The position numbers were made by a program, and so were the translations under genes. Of a stretch of DNA of 64,000 bases, positions 11,191 through 23,843 are shown piece after piece. The stretch's first letter is position 1. Each line of letters starts with the position of its first letter. The notes beneath the pieces were generated by a model that saw only the letters and a list, made by a program, of their open reading frames with translations, was not told where the DNA came from and did not search any database. Source of the stretch: Acanthaster planci (lineage: Eukaryota; Echinodermata; Asteroidea; Valvatida; Acanthasteridae); contig NW_019091370.1 of NCBI RefSeq assembly GCF_001949145.1, positions 1,125,601-1,189,600 of the forward strand, in the 5' to 3' direction.

Positions 11191-13972
11191 TTTACTCTGT
11201 ACAAAAATCGGCATTAGAAAATAAATCACATTTTAATTAGGTTGAGATACCTTATAGTGCGTTAGATTTGAGGTGGAAGCAACGATAAATGGCGTATTAA
11301 AGTTATGGTTACTAGTTATTGAACAAGTGTAAAAAATATCGACGACAGAACTTCGGTTGACAGTGATTTACAGTTTTGTTGTGTTCAAAGTTCCATCTTT
11401 GTCTGAGTATTTCTCATCTAAATTCACATTCACGTTGAAATGAGACACAGTGGGGTTGTTTTGCAATCAAAGATACTTGATGTTTATCAAAGTGTGCTTC
11501 CAAGGGAGCTTAATCATTTCCAATGAATAAGGAGTGTTCTCTGTTTTGGTTCTGCGCCATTTTAAAAATAAGATCTCGCGCTTGTAGGAGTCAGCATCAT
11601 GCTAATGGCATCGCTATGCAACTCTGTGAAAAATAGCGTCAACTGAGGGCACTAAACATATACGCCAACCCTGCTGCATATACCAGGCACGAAATGGGAC
11701 ACAGGGGTACCCCCAACAAGTTCAATTCCTATACACAATCCAGCCAATTGTCACTTAACACATCCCCCTCCCCATGTCTGAAAAGAATTCCTGAGATACT
11801 AGTAAACAATGATCAACACAAAGGCGGGGGGGAGGTGTCTCTGTCTCATAGTTTGCTTCATGTGCTGCCGCATAACGAATAGGCCCAAGCCTTTTACGAG
11901 TTAAATTTGAATAAAATCTGGTGCACCGAGTTCTTTAAATTCGCGTGAACATAATAATTAGAATTCTCCAGGCTAAAAACATTCTCGCTATACCTCCTGA
12001 TTCGGGGCAAGCTTTTGCTTAGTTACATAAGAGACGCCTTGCAACAATACACTGTTCTCAATGGATAAGAAGGGCACAAAGGAACCAGTCCATTCCAGAG
12101 ATGGTGGTCGCTATGCAAAAGCCTGCCCCGCATCACGAGGTATAACAACAGTGTTTTTAGTCTTAAGAATTTAAATTGTTACCTTTATGTGCAATCAGAT
12201 ATTCAAATTTAATCACAAATGGCTTATTGGTATGTACGTTTGACAGAATAGTGGCCAATTGCCATCTTGTCAATGAGAAATGACAAAAACTGTCGATTCA
12301 TGCTAATGCTTCCAGCTATGAGATGAATGATCCGTTTTGATCGGGGTTGTCGGGAAAGCTCTCTAGTAAAAGCCTCTTTCTTAGCCTTAAATTATGCGCT
12401 TGCAGCCGTTCTGATCTTACTATAGCCCCCTCGGGTGGGTAGGGCCTATTGTTCCATTCATGACATGCATTAGTACATAATGGAAAGTAATGCAAAGACG
12501 TAACCCATGCAGTCGCCATCGGTGGCTCACAGTTCGTATGCACTCTCCTCGTTATCTCTGAAATCCAAATGCCTTATTGTAATTGTACGTTGGTGTTACA
12601 GCGACAGAAATGCATGTTTAACGGGGCTCAAACCATTAAAGCTATCGACCGTGCGAAGGATATATTCTACACCAATCACAAGCATGTTTGGTGAGCTGAT
12701 GGAACAATCGTATATTGTCTTCTCGAATGGAGACAAGTTACTAACCTTGGATTTGCTCCATGAGTACACATCGATAGATCCCACTTACCGTAGGAAATCA
12801 TTTCGCTTGGACGATACGTGCATTTTGAACATCATCTGAGAAGTACTGATAGGTAAGTTTCAGGTATTAACCCATTTGAAAAAATGTACACCGATTGTTA
12901 TTTCATAAAATTAGGGGCCATTACGTAAAGAACAATAAATAACTGTAATATGAAAGTATTTATAAGGCACATATAACAAATGAAAAGTTAAACTGTCAGA
13001 TGAAACTGACGGGAAGTTGGTTAGAATTAGACGTGAACCTAAATATCGACAGAGTGAAATTCACAAAAATTGTTACAAAGCAAATTTTTTAAAGAAAATG
13101 CACAGAGACATGATGAGAATTGATTAACATGCAACAGAAAAATGTAAAAAAAATAAAGATAAGAAACATAGATTACAAAACCTAAAAAACGTAACAAAAT
13201 GGAGGAATAAGAAATGAAAACGAACAAATTTATTCAACACCCGGTCGTAATTGTGTCTCTTATCGTATGCACACGAGTCAAAGACAGCGCGTCAATCGTC
13301 ACCGTCTCTCCATTTATTCCCATTAGTCCGTCTCATGACAACGCTTTGCCACTGCCCCTGGACAATAATCGATCCACTGCGACTTGATCACATTTGAGCG
13401 TGAGCAAAATAATAGGAAATTAAGCAGCCTCTGCAGTGTTAAACGGAGATCTATTTTAAAAAGTAAGAAATTATCATATTTGTCATCGGGTAAACGGTAG
13501 GTGCCTAATTTACCATAAAGGAAAAGACAAAAACAAAACAGAATAAAACAAAACATCAAAAAAAAAACTTAAATAAAATTGTTTTAACAGGAATTAAGTG
13601 CCCTCACTTTAGTCTGTAAACATGAAAATTATAATCAGTTTATATATTTCGATTGAGTTTTTTCCATTCTTCATTATGGTGAAGTGTACCGGACAAAAAC
13701 AACCAGCGCCTGCAATAAAGCTTCCCTAGAGGGGAAGGTATAATCGTGCACTGGCCTGACGGGCGTTGAGCATTCATCAAATGGCATCCGTGTAAAAACT
13801 AGCCAGTCGGGGCAGATGGGTGCGTCATCGTCTCCACGCTACCTTTATCACGCCCCTCGGGAGCCCTCACAAACCGACCGATCTTTATCGGTGATTTATG
13901 TAATTATAAAACTGAGCGAGCAAGCTCTACTTCTGCATTACACGGCCGAGAGAAAAAAAATGGTCTGCAGAT

Positions 13973-13974
<2 letters not shown>

Positions 13975-14012
<38 letters not shown>
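13975..14012. repeat. (GA)19 microsatellite
   Basis: Thirty-eight bases of uninterrupted GA dinucleotide lie about 125 bp upstream of the candidate TMEM45-like core promoter. GA runs near promoters can bind GAGA-type factors and exclude nucleosomes; that role is inferred only from position. Confidence 0.95.
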
Positions 14013-14015
<3 letters not shown>

Positions 14016-14137
14016 TGATAGCAAAGTTTTTATTTGTTCATTTGACGGTGTGTACGTGCCGGAATAGTGCCGTGAGGTGAGCAGCGAGTTCGTGAGCTGG
14101 ACCATTCTGTCGCACAATCGTGGCCCCGAGGGAAGAT

Positions 14138-14147
14138 GGATAAAAGG
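14138..14147 (+). promoter_or_regulatory. candidate TATA box of the TMEM45-like gene
   Basis: GGATAAAAGG lies in a GC-rich context 336 bp before the ATG at 14474, with a pyrimidine-rich stretch (TTCTCTTACTCTCGCG) about 30 bp downstream that could serve as initiator. An intronless transcript from here would have a leader of roughly 300 nt. Confidence 0.4.
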
Positions 14148-14473
14148 GCGCGAGACAGAGAGAAATATTTTCTTCTCTTACTCTCGCGTTCACTGTGTAA
14201 CCAGCCCAGCAATTACAGCAGCATTCGATCTGCCGATATCCCTGCAGGACTACCCTATTTGACGGGAGACTGAGCAGAACGGAGGACGGTGTGTCGGATG
14301 GAGCAGGCCCGGCCTGGCGCGTCCTTATGTTTTCCACACCGGTTCAGATGAATTCTGAAAGGACGCTGCGTGGTTGATAAGCGTCAGCTTCATTTTCTTA
14401 ATTTTCCTCTGCCGGATGATTGAGTGGTAATTGAGCGGCTCTTTTGACGCATCAGGAATCAAGCGTGGCCGTG

Positions 14474-15325
14474 ATGATGGAGTCGGGCCTGACCAACTGG
14501 GGTGATCTGCTCGTCTTTGGAGTGTTTCTCTTTTTCTTAGGGATCGGCTGGACTTTCGGTCGGTGCTACAGTGACTTCTACAAGGAGTGCGACTCCAAAA
14601 GCCGCAACGAGATCATGGAGGCTCTCTTTGTGCGCTCCACCGTGGAAGCGGCTGCAATCCTCGGCTTTGCTGGACTTGTACTTCTGCTGGGGATGTTACG
14701 CAGGGAGATGGACCTGCCCCTGGAGGGCAGCAGGTGGAGCATATGGTTTGCCTGGGTGCCGTTCCTGGTCTACGCGGTGTGCCGACTGGCCGAGGACCGC
14801 TGGGCGGGGCTGTGGAGGCGAGTCAGCCGGCTCTGCCTCGCCGGGACGTTCCTGTGCCAATTCGTGGCCCTGTCTGCCCACATGCACCGCTTCCCGCCCG
14901 GCACGGATCGCGCCATGTACGAACCCCAGTGCCTGTTGGTGTTAGTGGCGACCGGCATCACGATCACTGAGGTGGTGGTACCGCTGAAGAGGCGTATGCG
15001 ATGGGTCCGCCCAGGATGCACGATGGTACAAGGTACTTGGTACGTCCAAATTGGCTTCACGTTATGTGTCAGTGGACGCGAGTGGCAACTGGAGGACAAC
15101 GTCACAATGACGGTGGTATTCATATTCCTATGGCATTGTGCACTTAGTTCTATCATCATTCATTTTGTGCGGAAAACGGTGAGATCCGCACTCTGCGCCG
15201 AGCCGTACATCCAAGGTGACTTCGAGTCGTGTGATGAAGACTTCGACGTGGATAACATTTATGACGATGAGCAAATTTTTGAGACCATTGGTCCTTCGGA
15301 GGACGTCGAGAACCCCAAAACATGA
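14474..15325 (+). CDS. TMEM45-like (DUF716) multi-pass membrane protein, single exon
   Basis: This 283-residue protein has about seven hydrophobic segments and the signature of the TMEM45/DUF716 family: QGTWYVQIGF at residues 186-195 and a later WHC motif near residue 220, matching the QGTWFWQIGF and CWHY blocks of vertebrate TMEM45 proteins. Vertebrate members are about 275 residues, so this is full length. The first in-frame ATGs are 14474 and 14477, the second with A at -3; the ten codons upstream open with TTG, not ATG. The C-terminus (about residues 250-280) is strongly acidic, with CDEDFDVDN and DDEQIFE. The molecular function of the family is poorly known; vertebrate relatives lie in endomembranes. 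The whole frame is uninterrupted and clearly GC-richer than its flanks, which fits either a retrocopy or an ancestrally intronless member. Confidence 0.86.
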   Translation: MMESGLTNWGDLLVFGVFLFFLGIGWTFGRCYSDFYKECDSKSRNEIMEALFVRSTVEAAAILGFAGLVLLLGMLRREMDLPLEGSRWSIWFAWVPFLVYAVCRLAEDRWAGLWRRVSRLCLAGTFLCQFVALSAHMHRFPPGTDRAMYEPQCLLVLVATGITITEVVVPLKRRMRWVRPGCTMVQGTWYVQIGFTLCVSGREWQLEDNVTMTVVFIFLWHCALSSIIIHFVRKTVRSALCAEPYIQGDFESCDEDFDVDNIYDDEQIFETIGPSEDVENPKT

Positions 15326-18300
15326 CCGAATCACATCCATCCAGCTGCTGTTTAAACTGCAAATGTAACCAAGTGATTAGATGAATGCATGCACGTGGAT
15401 CTTTTGGAAGTAAAGTTTAATATTTTCAGTTGTTTGCAAATCCAATGCTGGGAATGATTGTTGAAGAATGCCAGTAAAACTTACCTAAGTGATAGGAGGA
15501 ACATAATTATTTCAAAACAAAACAGCATTTTGTCAATGTTAGCTGGACAGTTATAAGTGCTACCAACCTCAGCCTAGGATACAACCATTTGAGGTCGCAT
15601 TACTTAAATATTCCTATGCATGCGAAATTCAGGCCACTGAAAGGATGGCTTCTCAATTGATGAAGAAAAAACCACACCATCACCGTTTCCTGTTTCTGCG
15701 ATTGTTCCAATCTTTTTACTGCGGCATCTTGCAAGCTAAATTGTAAATTCACAGCCCACACACCACTCTAGATGCGGGAGACAGTACCACTGACATACGC
15801 TATGTTCAGCTTGTTTTGGTAATGTGATGTAAATTGCCTGTTATAATGGCAGCAAAGGTGGATGAATCGATAAATTCACGAAAGTTCTATGTTCCTTTTA
15901 AAGATACGGTAGACTGCGCATATACGTGTCATTGTTACGTTGATTGATGCGATGCGATTTCAGTGGTATACTATAAAATGTTGTAAAAAGCCTGTATTTT
16001 TTTGAACGTGAACTGTTTTAGAAATGACATTAAATTTTTTGTTAAACTCAAAAGCAAACAGATACTTGCTTAGAAGAATGTGTAAATTAAGGGAAAGGAA
16101 TCATTCGAGGAACTTTGTGCCGAATTTGCTACTGTTTTCTTTTTATCCTGCCGAAAAAAACTTGCCGAATGGGGTCCATTGATTTTATTAGCCGACCATT
16201 TTCCCCAGTGGGAAACACTTCAATATGTTCGTTGGCCAGACTGTAACAAAATTATTAAAGATATGAAGTTCGCTGTTCTCAGACATTAAAATCGTTGAAG
16301 AGGAAACATTGGTTGTAGGTTAATGGAGGTATAGTAGGGAAAACAAAAACTTAGTCAGTTATCTTAGTCATAGCAAACTCGACACAAACACACAACACAA
16401 AACAAACGAAGTCAAGTTCAGTGAGACAAGCGAAATCGAATGCGACACCAGCTCCCCAAGGATTCCGCATTTTGATTCATGCATAATGGACCACGAGAAA
16501 TTAACACTGACAGCGAAATCCCTGTCCGTTCAGTGCCTCGGGAATTACATTTCATGTTGTTTGGGAGTTTGCCATTTATGCACAACGACACTACTACCGT
16601 AGTGGAAGATGTTAATGGCTTGTGTAAAGTAATGCAGAAAACATCGGATGCCCGCTGCAAAACACAGATTCCTGAAATCTGGACAGTCTGTTTGGTGTCG
16701 ATGTCAAGAACACGCTCCAAAATGAATCCGTAGGCCTATCCCTTTTTTTTTTAAACAGCCTCCCTGTAGGATTAGGGGAAAATGACTGTTTGAGATTTCA
16801 CTTCTTGATCTATTGATCTGATAGATTTTACTGGTGCAACCAAGTCAGAGATTTGTTCAATCCCATTTGTGTTGATAATCCTCGATAATTTCCGACTTCT
16901 AGTCGAAAGCACGTTGCTTTCGCTCTATACTACACGACATGCCCCAGACGAGTACCATAGCGTTCATAATGTTAACTACGGAAGCCTCTAGGCAACCCTA
17001 GCAGTTTCTCCTCCTGTTTTTGGAAGCAAAGCTGCAGTGGTAAGAGAACCATTCAGCTTAGTTCGACTCAAAACCTGTTTTTCACCCACACAGTGCTGAG
17101 CTGAAGTGCATCACCTCGGTCTCTCGAAACCTAAGTAGAAGCAATTTCTTTAGACTGCATGCACTCACCAATCAGGGTTGCCGGTCCTCTTCAAGGCAAG
17201 ACAGGAAACGAGATTCAATTACCTCGTGCTCAATATGGTTGTGGAAGTACATGCGTTGACGCCGAGCGAAGTAAATGAGAGCTAATCAACTTGACTTTAT
17301 TGTCAGCTGTCCCTCCAATCGTAGAGGAATAAAGATACAGCGCAAACTGAAGGTAGCCGATGTTGTCTTCGGAGTGAGCATATCAGGGAAACGAGTTATT
17401 TAATAGTGTAGGCCTTATGTGGAAATAAGTCTCTCATAGCTTGCTCTCAGTTTGTTTTTGTAGATGGGTTTCCGCATGTGATATGTGTAAGACTTCAGGC
17501 GAGTGATCTTTGTACATGAAAGAACGGGTAAACCATGGTGGTACCTGCACTTCTGATGAGCTGCGCATCAGTGTGCTTAACTAATCATATTACCTGTGAA
17601 AGAGTCGGAGGCTGGTTACCTACCATACCGAGGGAAGGTAGCTAAGATCGGAATTTTTCCTGTTTTAGTCACGTAGCTGTAGTAGGTACCAGACCTAAGA
17701 TATCTCTGATAATAGTCAGTATCTTTCAATTCAATTCAATTCAATTCAATTCAAAAACAACATTTATTTCCATACTTTCATTAAAATACGAATCAAGAAT
17801 ACACATAAAATAAAAACGAGCCATAAATACAATGCAATAAGAGAAAATAGAGAAAACTTTGGTTTTAGGAACAAGACTTAAAGAGTCATGATTTTACATG
17901 GTTTGAATTGGTTCCAGAAAAGCGAAACAAACGTTAGTATTTTCATTCTGAGGCGGGTGCAATGTTTTTGCCAATTATGCCTACATTGGGAGCCAGATGT
18001 TTTGAGTTTTGCAATGATCATGTGCCGCTATCCGTCTGTTGGAAATCGTTGTGTTATCCGCGAAATCCCTGTTCACGTATCGCTATGTGGGTCGTGTTTA
18101 TATCTATGGAAATCTTTACAGCCACACACTATGAAGAGGTATGGATTAAAATTCATTAGAGCGGCTGCATTATCTTATCAAATAGCTGCAAAGTAAAAAG
18201 TCCATTATTAATTTTAAATGATTCTGAAATTAATTAATAAATTTGTTTAAAGACATAGAAATCTCGCCCCATGGTCATTAACCTTGGAAGTCTATGGACT

Positions 18301-21300
18301 CGGTATGGGTAAAGGTCATCATTTCTCCTTCTTTATTTGGAATTTTTGTTCAGGAGATTTGTAGCACTAACAAGGTTTGATGAGGATATTTTGATTTCTT
18401 TCCTCTGAAATTGTAAATCTTACAAGATGGTCCAAGAGAAGTTACAACCATTCAGGGATTAATTTTAAGTTGAATAATTCTGCTTGTTTACAATGGCTCA
18501 CATGAATTCAACTTCAAGTTAGAACAGAAAGAGTAGCTGGAGTCCTGTTTCTTCAGAAATCCAAAACTTGCATTAATGCCATGGATCTACCGCCACTATA
18601 CTACTAAAAGAAAAATCAATAACTTCTTTCCTCCAAGTTATTTTTTATTCCACAGCAATCCCGCTATATGGTGTAAGAACAGCAATTCCCAGGAAATATA
18701 CGATGTCACTTATGAGCCAGATATTACTCGTGCTGGGCAGGAATATTTTACAGCTCTAATGAAGAAATTTAATCAGTCTGAGATGCCAGACTTTATTACG
18801 TTAGGACTTATCAGCATCCGAAAGAGATCCAGTTTAAAAATGCGCAGTGGAGGCCTTCCAACCAGGGCGCACGCGATGCGGATAAGTATGTAATGCATAC
18901 GGTCCGTGTGTCCGGACACAGTGTTTCAGGGAGTTAGGACAAAATGGCGGATTGTACGACAAAGTGGGCTGTTTAAGAACCTTGGAAGGCTTAAGAGAAA
19001 TAGTCATATAGTCCTTCACTCTGATCTAAAGTGTGGCCTGTTTTAATGCGCTTGAGAAGAAATCCAAACATATTTTCTGTACGGGAGATGTTTTGCCAGT
19101 TTTTCTTTCGAGGAAGCCACCCGGCTGTCGCAAAACCACCTGAGTCAATTTATATCAAAACAGAGAACACGAGGGAAAGCCCCGCCCTGGATCTATCCAT
19201 TACGAGCACAGGGCGAGGGCTCGCCTCGTTTTCTCTGTTTTCTCCGAATAACGCAATCTACATGCAGAATTCGCAACTTGGCATGAACAGACAAAATGCC
19301 CTTTTAAGCTAGTTATAGTGGAGCTCTGTAGACAAATGACACTGCGTTCGATTTGGATGCTTCCATATTTATTTGAATAGATAAAATCAGAGAAAACATG
19401 CTTTCCTTAGAGGTGCTCTTTAAGTGGACAAAAATTGGAACCAAGACTGGTCATGTGTGAGGGGTATAGAAGCTGCAGAGGAGACTTGATTTTTATGGGA
19501 GGCTGAATTCAAGGCAGTAATTATCCTCTCACCGACGGGTAATGAAAACTCTAACAGCATACAACACAGAGTTCCCACAGCATGCCATAAGTCATCTGTA
19601 GACCGATGAGGTTCCTGATTGATACTTATAACTGATGCGATATCAGGCTAGGAGCCAATGGAAAACAAAACAAACGAACGAAAAAAAAGAGAAAGTTCTC
19701 AATAGTGACCGACTGCTCTCGCACACGGCATCAATTAATTGATTAATTCATTGAAGATATGGGGCATCAGCGAAGGTAGTAATGAATGTAAGAACAAACC
19801 TACCCCATTCACGATACTACATGTATATGTAAATATACATTGAACTTTACCCTTTTAATACTGTCTTTGTTTCCGAGGACAGAGGAATGAATCCTATCGT
19901 CACGACTCAGCTCTGAGCTAGGAGATCAAGTCATGTATAATAGATTATATCAACGTTTGACCGTAGCATTAATCAGGAAGCGCCATCTATATTTCACGCT
20001 TCATGCCTTAAGAATGAAAAGCAATCACGCATAATGGTGGCGTCGATGCCTGAGAAAAATTTAATGAAAACAAAAACTGAACGGATACCGAATACTATGT
20101 TACTGAACTAACAAGCGCCTAACGAGACGTTTATTTTAATCCGAAAACTGTGATTTATAGCACGTTTATTTTCCGTATAAATGCTTAATTTTCAAATTTA
20201 TGCTGATGATCTAGGCCCTATACTGTCTTACTCGAGAACTTTCTTTACAGGGAATGAGATGTGAAAACGAATACGACATTATGCAGAAGTACCAAAATGT
20301 TTCCCCTGAGAAAAAGGAAGCTACAAACGCAAACGTGCACCACGAGAGAAAAACATAGGGGGCCGGTGAAAACGAGAATACTTTTGCCGCGTAAACAATA
20401 CGACAAAGCCAGAAGATATCCCGTCCGTCACTCTGAACTCACCAGCGGCATGAGGTAACTGTCTTCGGGCGGTTTGTACTATGACTATAGTCATCGTGGT
20501 GCCGCATTATTTCCCTTGTCTCTGTGTCATGTCATAACAAGCCTCGGGAGAATAAATACACTGTGCCTCTTCCTTTGCTGACAGATTACACAAAATTAAA
20601 ATAACCCAAGAGGAATTGTAGTTGTGCCCGTCAATAGCTGGGATGTCTTCACGCAACGGCATCTCGGGATGTCTTGTAAAGGCTCTGGCCCTTCGTGAGA
20701 GAAGAATAGAAGACAAGCTTGCCAGGAGCTACGAATTCAAGTCACCTCTTGGTTATTTTATTTAATGCAGGCCACAGAATTGTTAGACATCGACAAATGT
20801 GTCTTTTAAGACAAAGATAAATTGGTTAAAAAAAACATTTGTTTCCCTTGTGCTTTCAATTGCTTATTCTGCTTAGATTTTTCTCCCATTTCTTTGTCAT
20901 AATGAGGATTTCAAGCATTGACCTTAGATTTTGTTTTGTTTTCGTTCTCTTGTGATTTTTCTGGCAAAAGATGGAGTTTTGATATTTTAGGTTTAACACT
21001 AACTTCGTCGTTTGGGATAAGCTGAGGTTGTGTTTAAGATCATTAAACTGTCAGCGGAGAAAAAAATACGGGAGTTATGCACGATGGAAGACGTCAGATG
21101 CATTCAATTTTATATGCTAGTTACTGAGTATTCAAGATTATACTTTTCATCAGATTCTGTTTAGAGTTAGGATAAAACGCATAGCGGCATAATAATAATA
21201 AAAAAAAATTCGGTGGACAAAATTGTGTGCTGGAAATCAATCTTTATTTATTCATTACATGCGTAGAGGAGACAGATCGGAGGAGGAGATTGTCTGGCGG

Positions 21301-23843
21301 AGGAAGTCGGTCCTTTCCACCCGAGAGGCATTCGGGAGGACAGGCAGCCCCTCTCGTCTGCGTCAACATGGGATATTCACCCGTCCCTCTACCGCGGAAA
21401 TCAAGTCCCCGCCGCATTAAATACTAGGCCCCCTTGTCACGGTAGAATTTATACAGACTCCAGGCCGTAACATTTAGGAGAGTTGGATTTCTCATGAAAA
21501 AGGGCTCTTAATTTCAAAACTTTTTCAGTGACGGCAAAATATAAATTTGTAGTAACTCCGAACCGAAATTTACATAACGGACGAAATGAGATTTGAGGGA
21601 AAAGGGAATACGATATACCAAATTTCCTGCAAAGCAGAAATCTGCGAAACTGGATATTGCCCCAGCTGGATTCATGGAATATAGTAACCTTTCCCTCCGA
21701 TGTAAATTTTAACTGACGAATGACATCTCTCTTTCGCATCATGTCCACTGGGATCTAATCGGCGACACAAGTCTCGGTTAAATGCAAGACATTTTTTGTC
21801 CTAACTTCTGCACAGCCCATCAATGCATATCAGGCATCACCCGGGCGTTCACGTCTAGATCTATTACAAAACCCTGACAAAGGGTTTGTTTGTGCCGGGA
21901 ACGTTTTTGTGCACAAATCGCCGGAGAATTTGACAGAACCATAAGTGATCTCCTCGGCCGTCGCGTTCTTTGTCTTCAAGCTTGAATAGACGGAGTAAAC
22001 GAACCGGAGTGGATAACCTACGAACCTCGCTACCACCAAAGCATTATGCCCACGTATGACCATATCAGTCACGTTCAGGGACGTCAAACACGTGGAAAAT
22101 TCCCGCGAATTTACAGACTCAAAAGGTGACTATATTATGTGTTAAGTTAACCAAAATCCTCGAAGTCTTCTTGCGGGGATGGGTTTAATATATAGTATGC
22201 CAAGAAGCCGTTTGTGGATCTGGTCTGTACTTCTTACAACTCGTTTTGATTGTTTTTCTCTTAGGACGAACCTCCATATTGATTTTTGTTCAAAAGACCC
22301 GAAAGGCAATAATAATATCGGTTTGGTTCGAACGAAAAAAAAAACCTGCATTCCACGAAACAAAATGTGGGAAGACCTATACACTTGGTACATCTTGTAT
22401 TCTGCGATATATATCGTTTCCTTCATCCGGGGTATCTGCTCAAGTAGAATGATTGGGTTTGGGAAGCAGATGAAAATGCCGTAAAATGGAGAACAAATCT
22501 GTGTTTCGGTTTGCACCACGAGAGACCTTCAACACGGGCCAATATTTGGGCAATGTCTTGGCTAGCGCAGTATAAATTTGACCGCGTTTGCTCGCCGCAA
22601 ACACGTCCAGAACAAAATTATGGTGTTCATATGATATTGAAGTCCCCTCGTTTATCTACTCTCACACTCGCCTAACGATTTTTCCCTCTCTCGGGGCGGG
22701 CGTTGCGTTTCACCTGTAGTTGTTCAAGGCAACGCTTCAGCTTGTTTACCTTTCGGGACTTGCCAAGGTAATGTTTCCCTGGCTCAGCCGCAGCTGATGC
22801 TGACATTCACCGTCGGGCTGGGTAACGCAATAAAGCAGAAACGTGAGCCAGTGGCCACAACGCCGCGCGCCAAGCTAACTTGGCACCCGTTGGGCCCAGT
22901 TCATCTGGCGCATGTATCCCTCGCGGAATGTCTCGGAAAATTGAGGTTTCTGGATTCAATGTGTAAAGTAGGTCAATTGGTAAAGACGGGCTTTGAGATG
23001 ATACAAGGTCATGTCCACGTGGATAGATTACATATCTAAGCCTAAATTGGATTAAGTGCGTATCAGATGGTTGTTTCTGATGTCGTCGAAATAACCCTTC
23101 ATTGAAATGTCACGTCGAACCGGAAATGCTGCACAATTTGAAGCTTTTTATGCTGAAGCATAGAGTTTTATCTTGGTTTCGTTTCAAAAATTATGTCTAA
23201 TCAATATGAAACGTACACGACGTTTTTAGCGAAATAACACAGCCTCCTCAAAAAAAACACATTCAGAAAAATTATTGTTACGTTTTCATTTGAAAATACC
23301 AATTTTAAAACGATTAAGAATGACATCTACGACAACGGACACAGGCCATTGCCAACATTCTGAACGCTCCATACTTTTTACGGCCATAACATCCTCATCA
23401 CTTCCAAACTTCAACACCGAATTAACTCGACTGGGATCCTGCCTCCTTCACCAGTACTGTTACTTCCCTCGCGCAGGCAAGGTTTAGGATTAGGCATGGT
23501 TACACAGTTGTTTGTATTATACAATTATCATAATAAATTACAATACTTAGGAATAAATAGGAACTCTCAGAAATAATCGACGAAAGAGGGCACTTTTCAA
23601 CCTGTTTACAAGTTTGTGTTCTTTTACTGCTGCCAAATGATTTGTTCTAAAATAATGATAAACCACTAGGCCTACGTTTTTGAATTATGAGATGAAATTA
23701 AAAGTTCATCGTATATGATACTGCAAAAAAGCAAAGTGTCAAAAACCTTTAGTACAGTGTGCTTTGATGCAGATATTAATTTATGTGTAAAAAATGAATT
23801 TATGGAACATTATGCAAGAAACGCAAGACGGATGGCGTTTCGC
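15326..23843. other. long gene-free stretch
   Basis: About 8.5 kb in which I can support no gene. It begins with the likely TMEM45-like 3' UTR, with a possible ATTAAA signal at 16029. It holds a TTCAA pentamer repeat at 17725-17754. A GC-richer patch at about 22680-22940 could be a regulatory element or unrecognised exon. An 80-codon open stretch follows a good acceptor at 18655, discussed under findings. Other frames (16418-16720, 22142-22519) look random. Confidence 0.5.
17725..17754. repeat. (TTCAA)6 microsatellite
   Basis: Six uninterrupted copies of the pentamer TTCAA are followed by an A-rich stretch. Confidence 0.95.

Larger units (their letters stand above)
10094..14137. other. non-coding stretch between alkaline phosphatase and TMEM45-like genes
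   Basis: About 4 kb without a supportable gene. It presumably starts with the phosphatase 3' UTR, although no AATAAA lies within the first kilobase; the first is near 11220. It contains a degenerate foldback at 11062-11190 and a GA microsatellite at 13975-14012. The 110-codon frame at 12507-12839 resembles nothing I know and has no splice or promoter support. Confidence 0.55.

Noticed and set aside
12507-12839. 110-codon plus-strand frame
   Set aside because: No known similarity and no promoter or splice context; within the length expected by chance in 64 kb.
14571-14970. Long plus-strand frames of 124 and 127 codons in the other two frames of the TMEM45-like gene
   Set aside because: They overlap the TMEM45-like coding sequence and exist because it is GC-rich; their translations show no family resemblance.
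22321-22345. GGTTCGAAC resembling a tRNA B box
   Set aside because: No matching acceptor stem, A box or anticodon arm at the proper distance; it is followed by an A run.
22142-22519. 125-codon minus-strand frame
   Set aside because: Opposed by 101- and 68-codon frames on the plus strand over the same bases; no splice sites, start context or homology.
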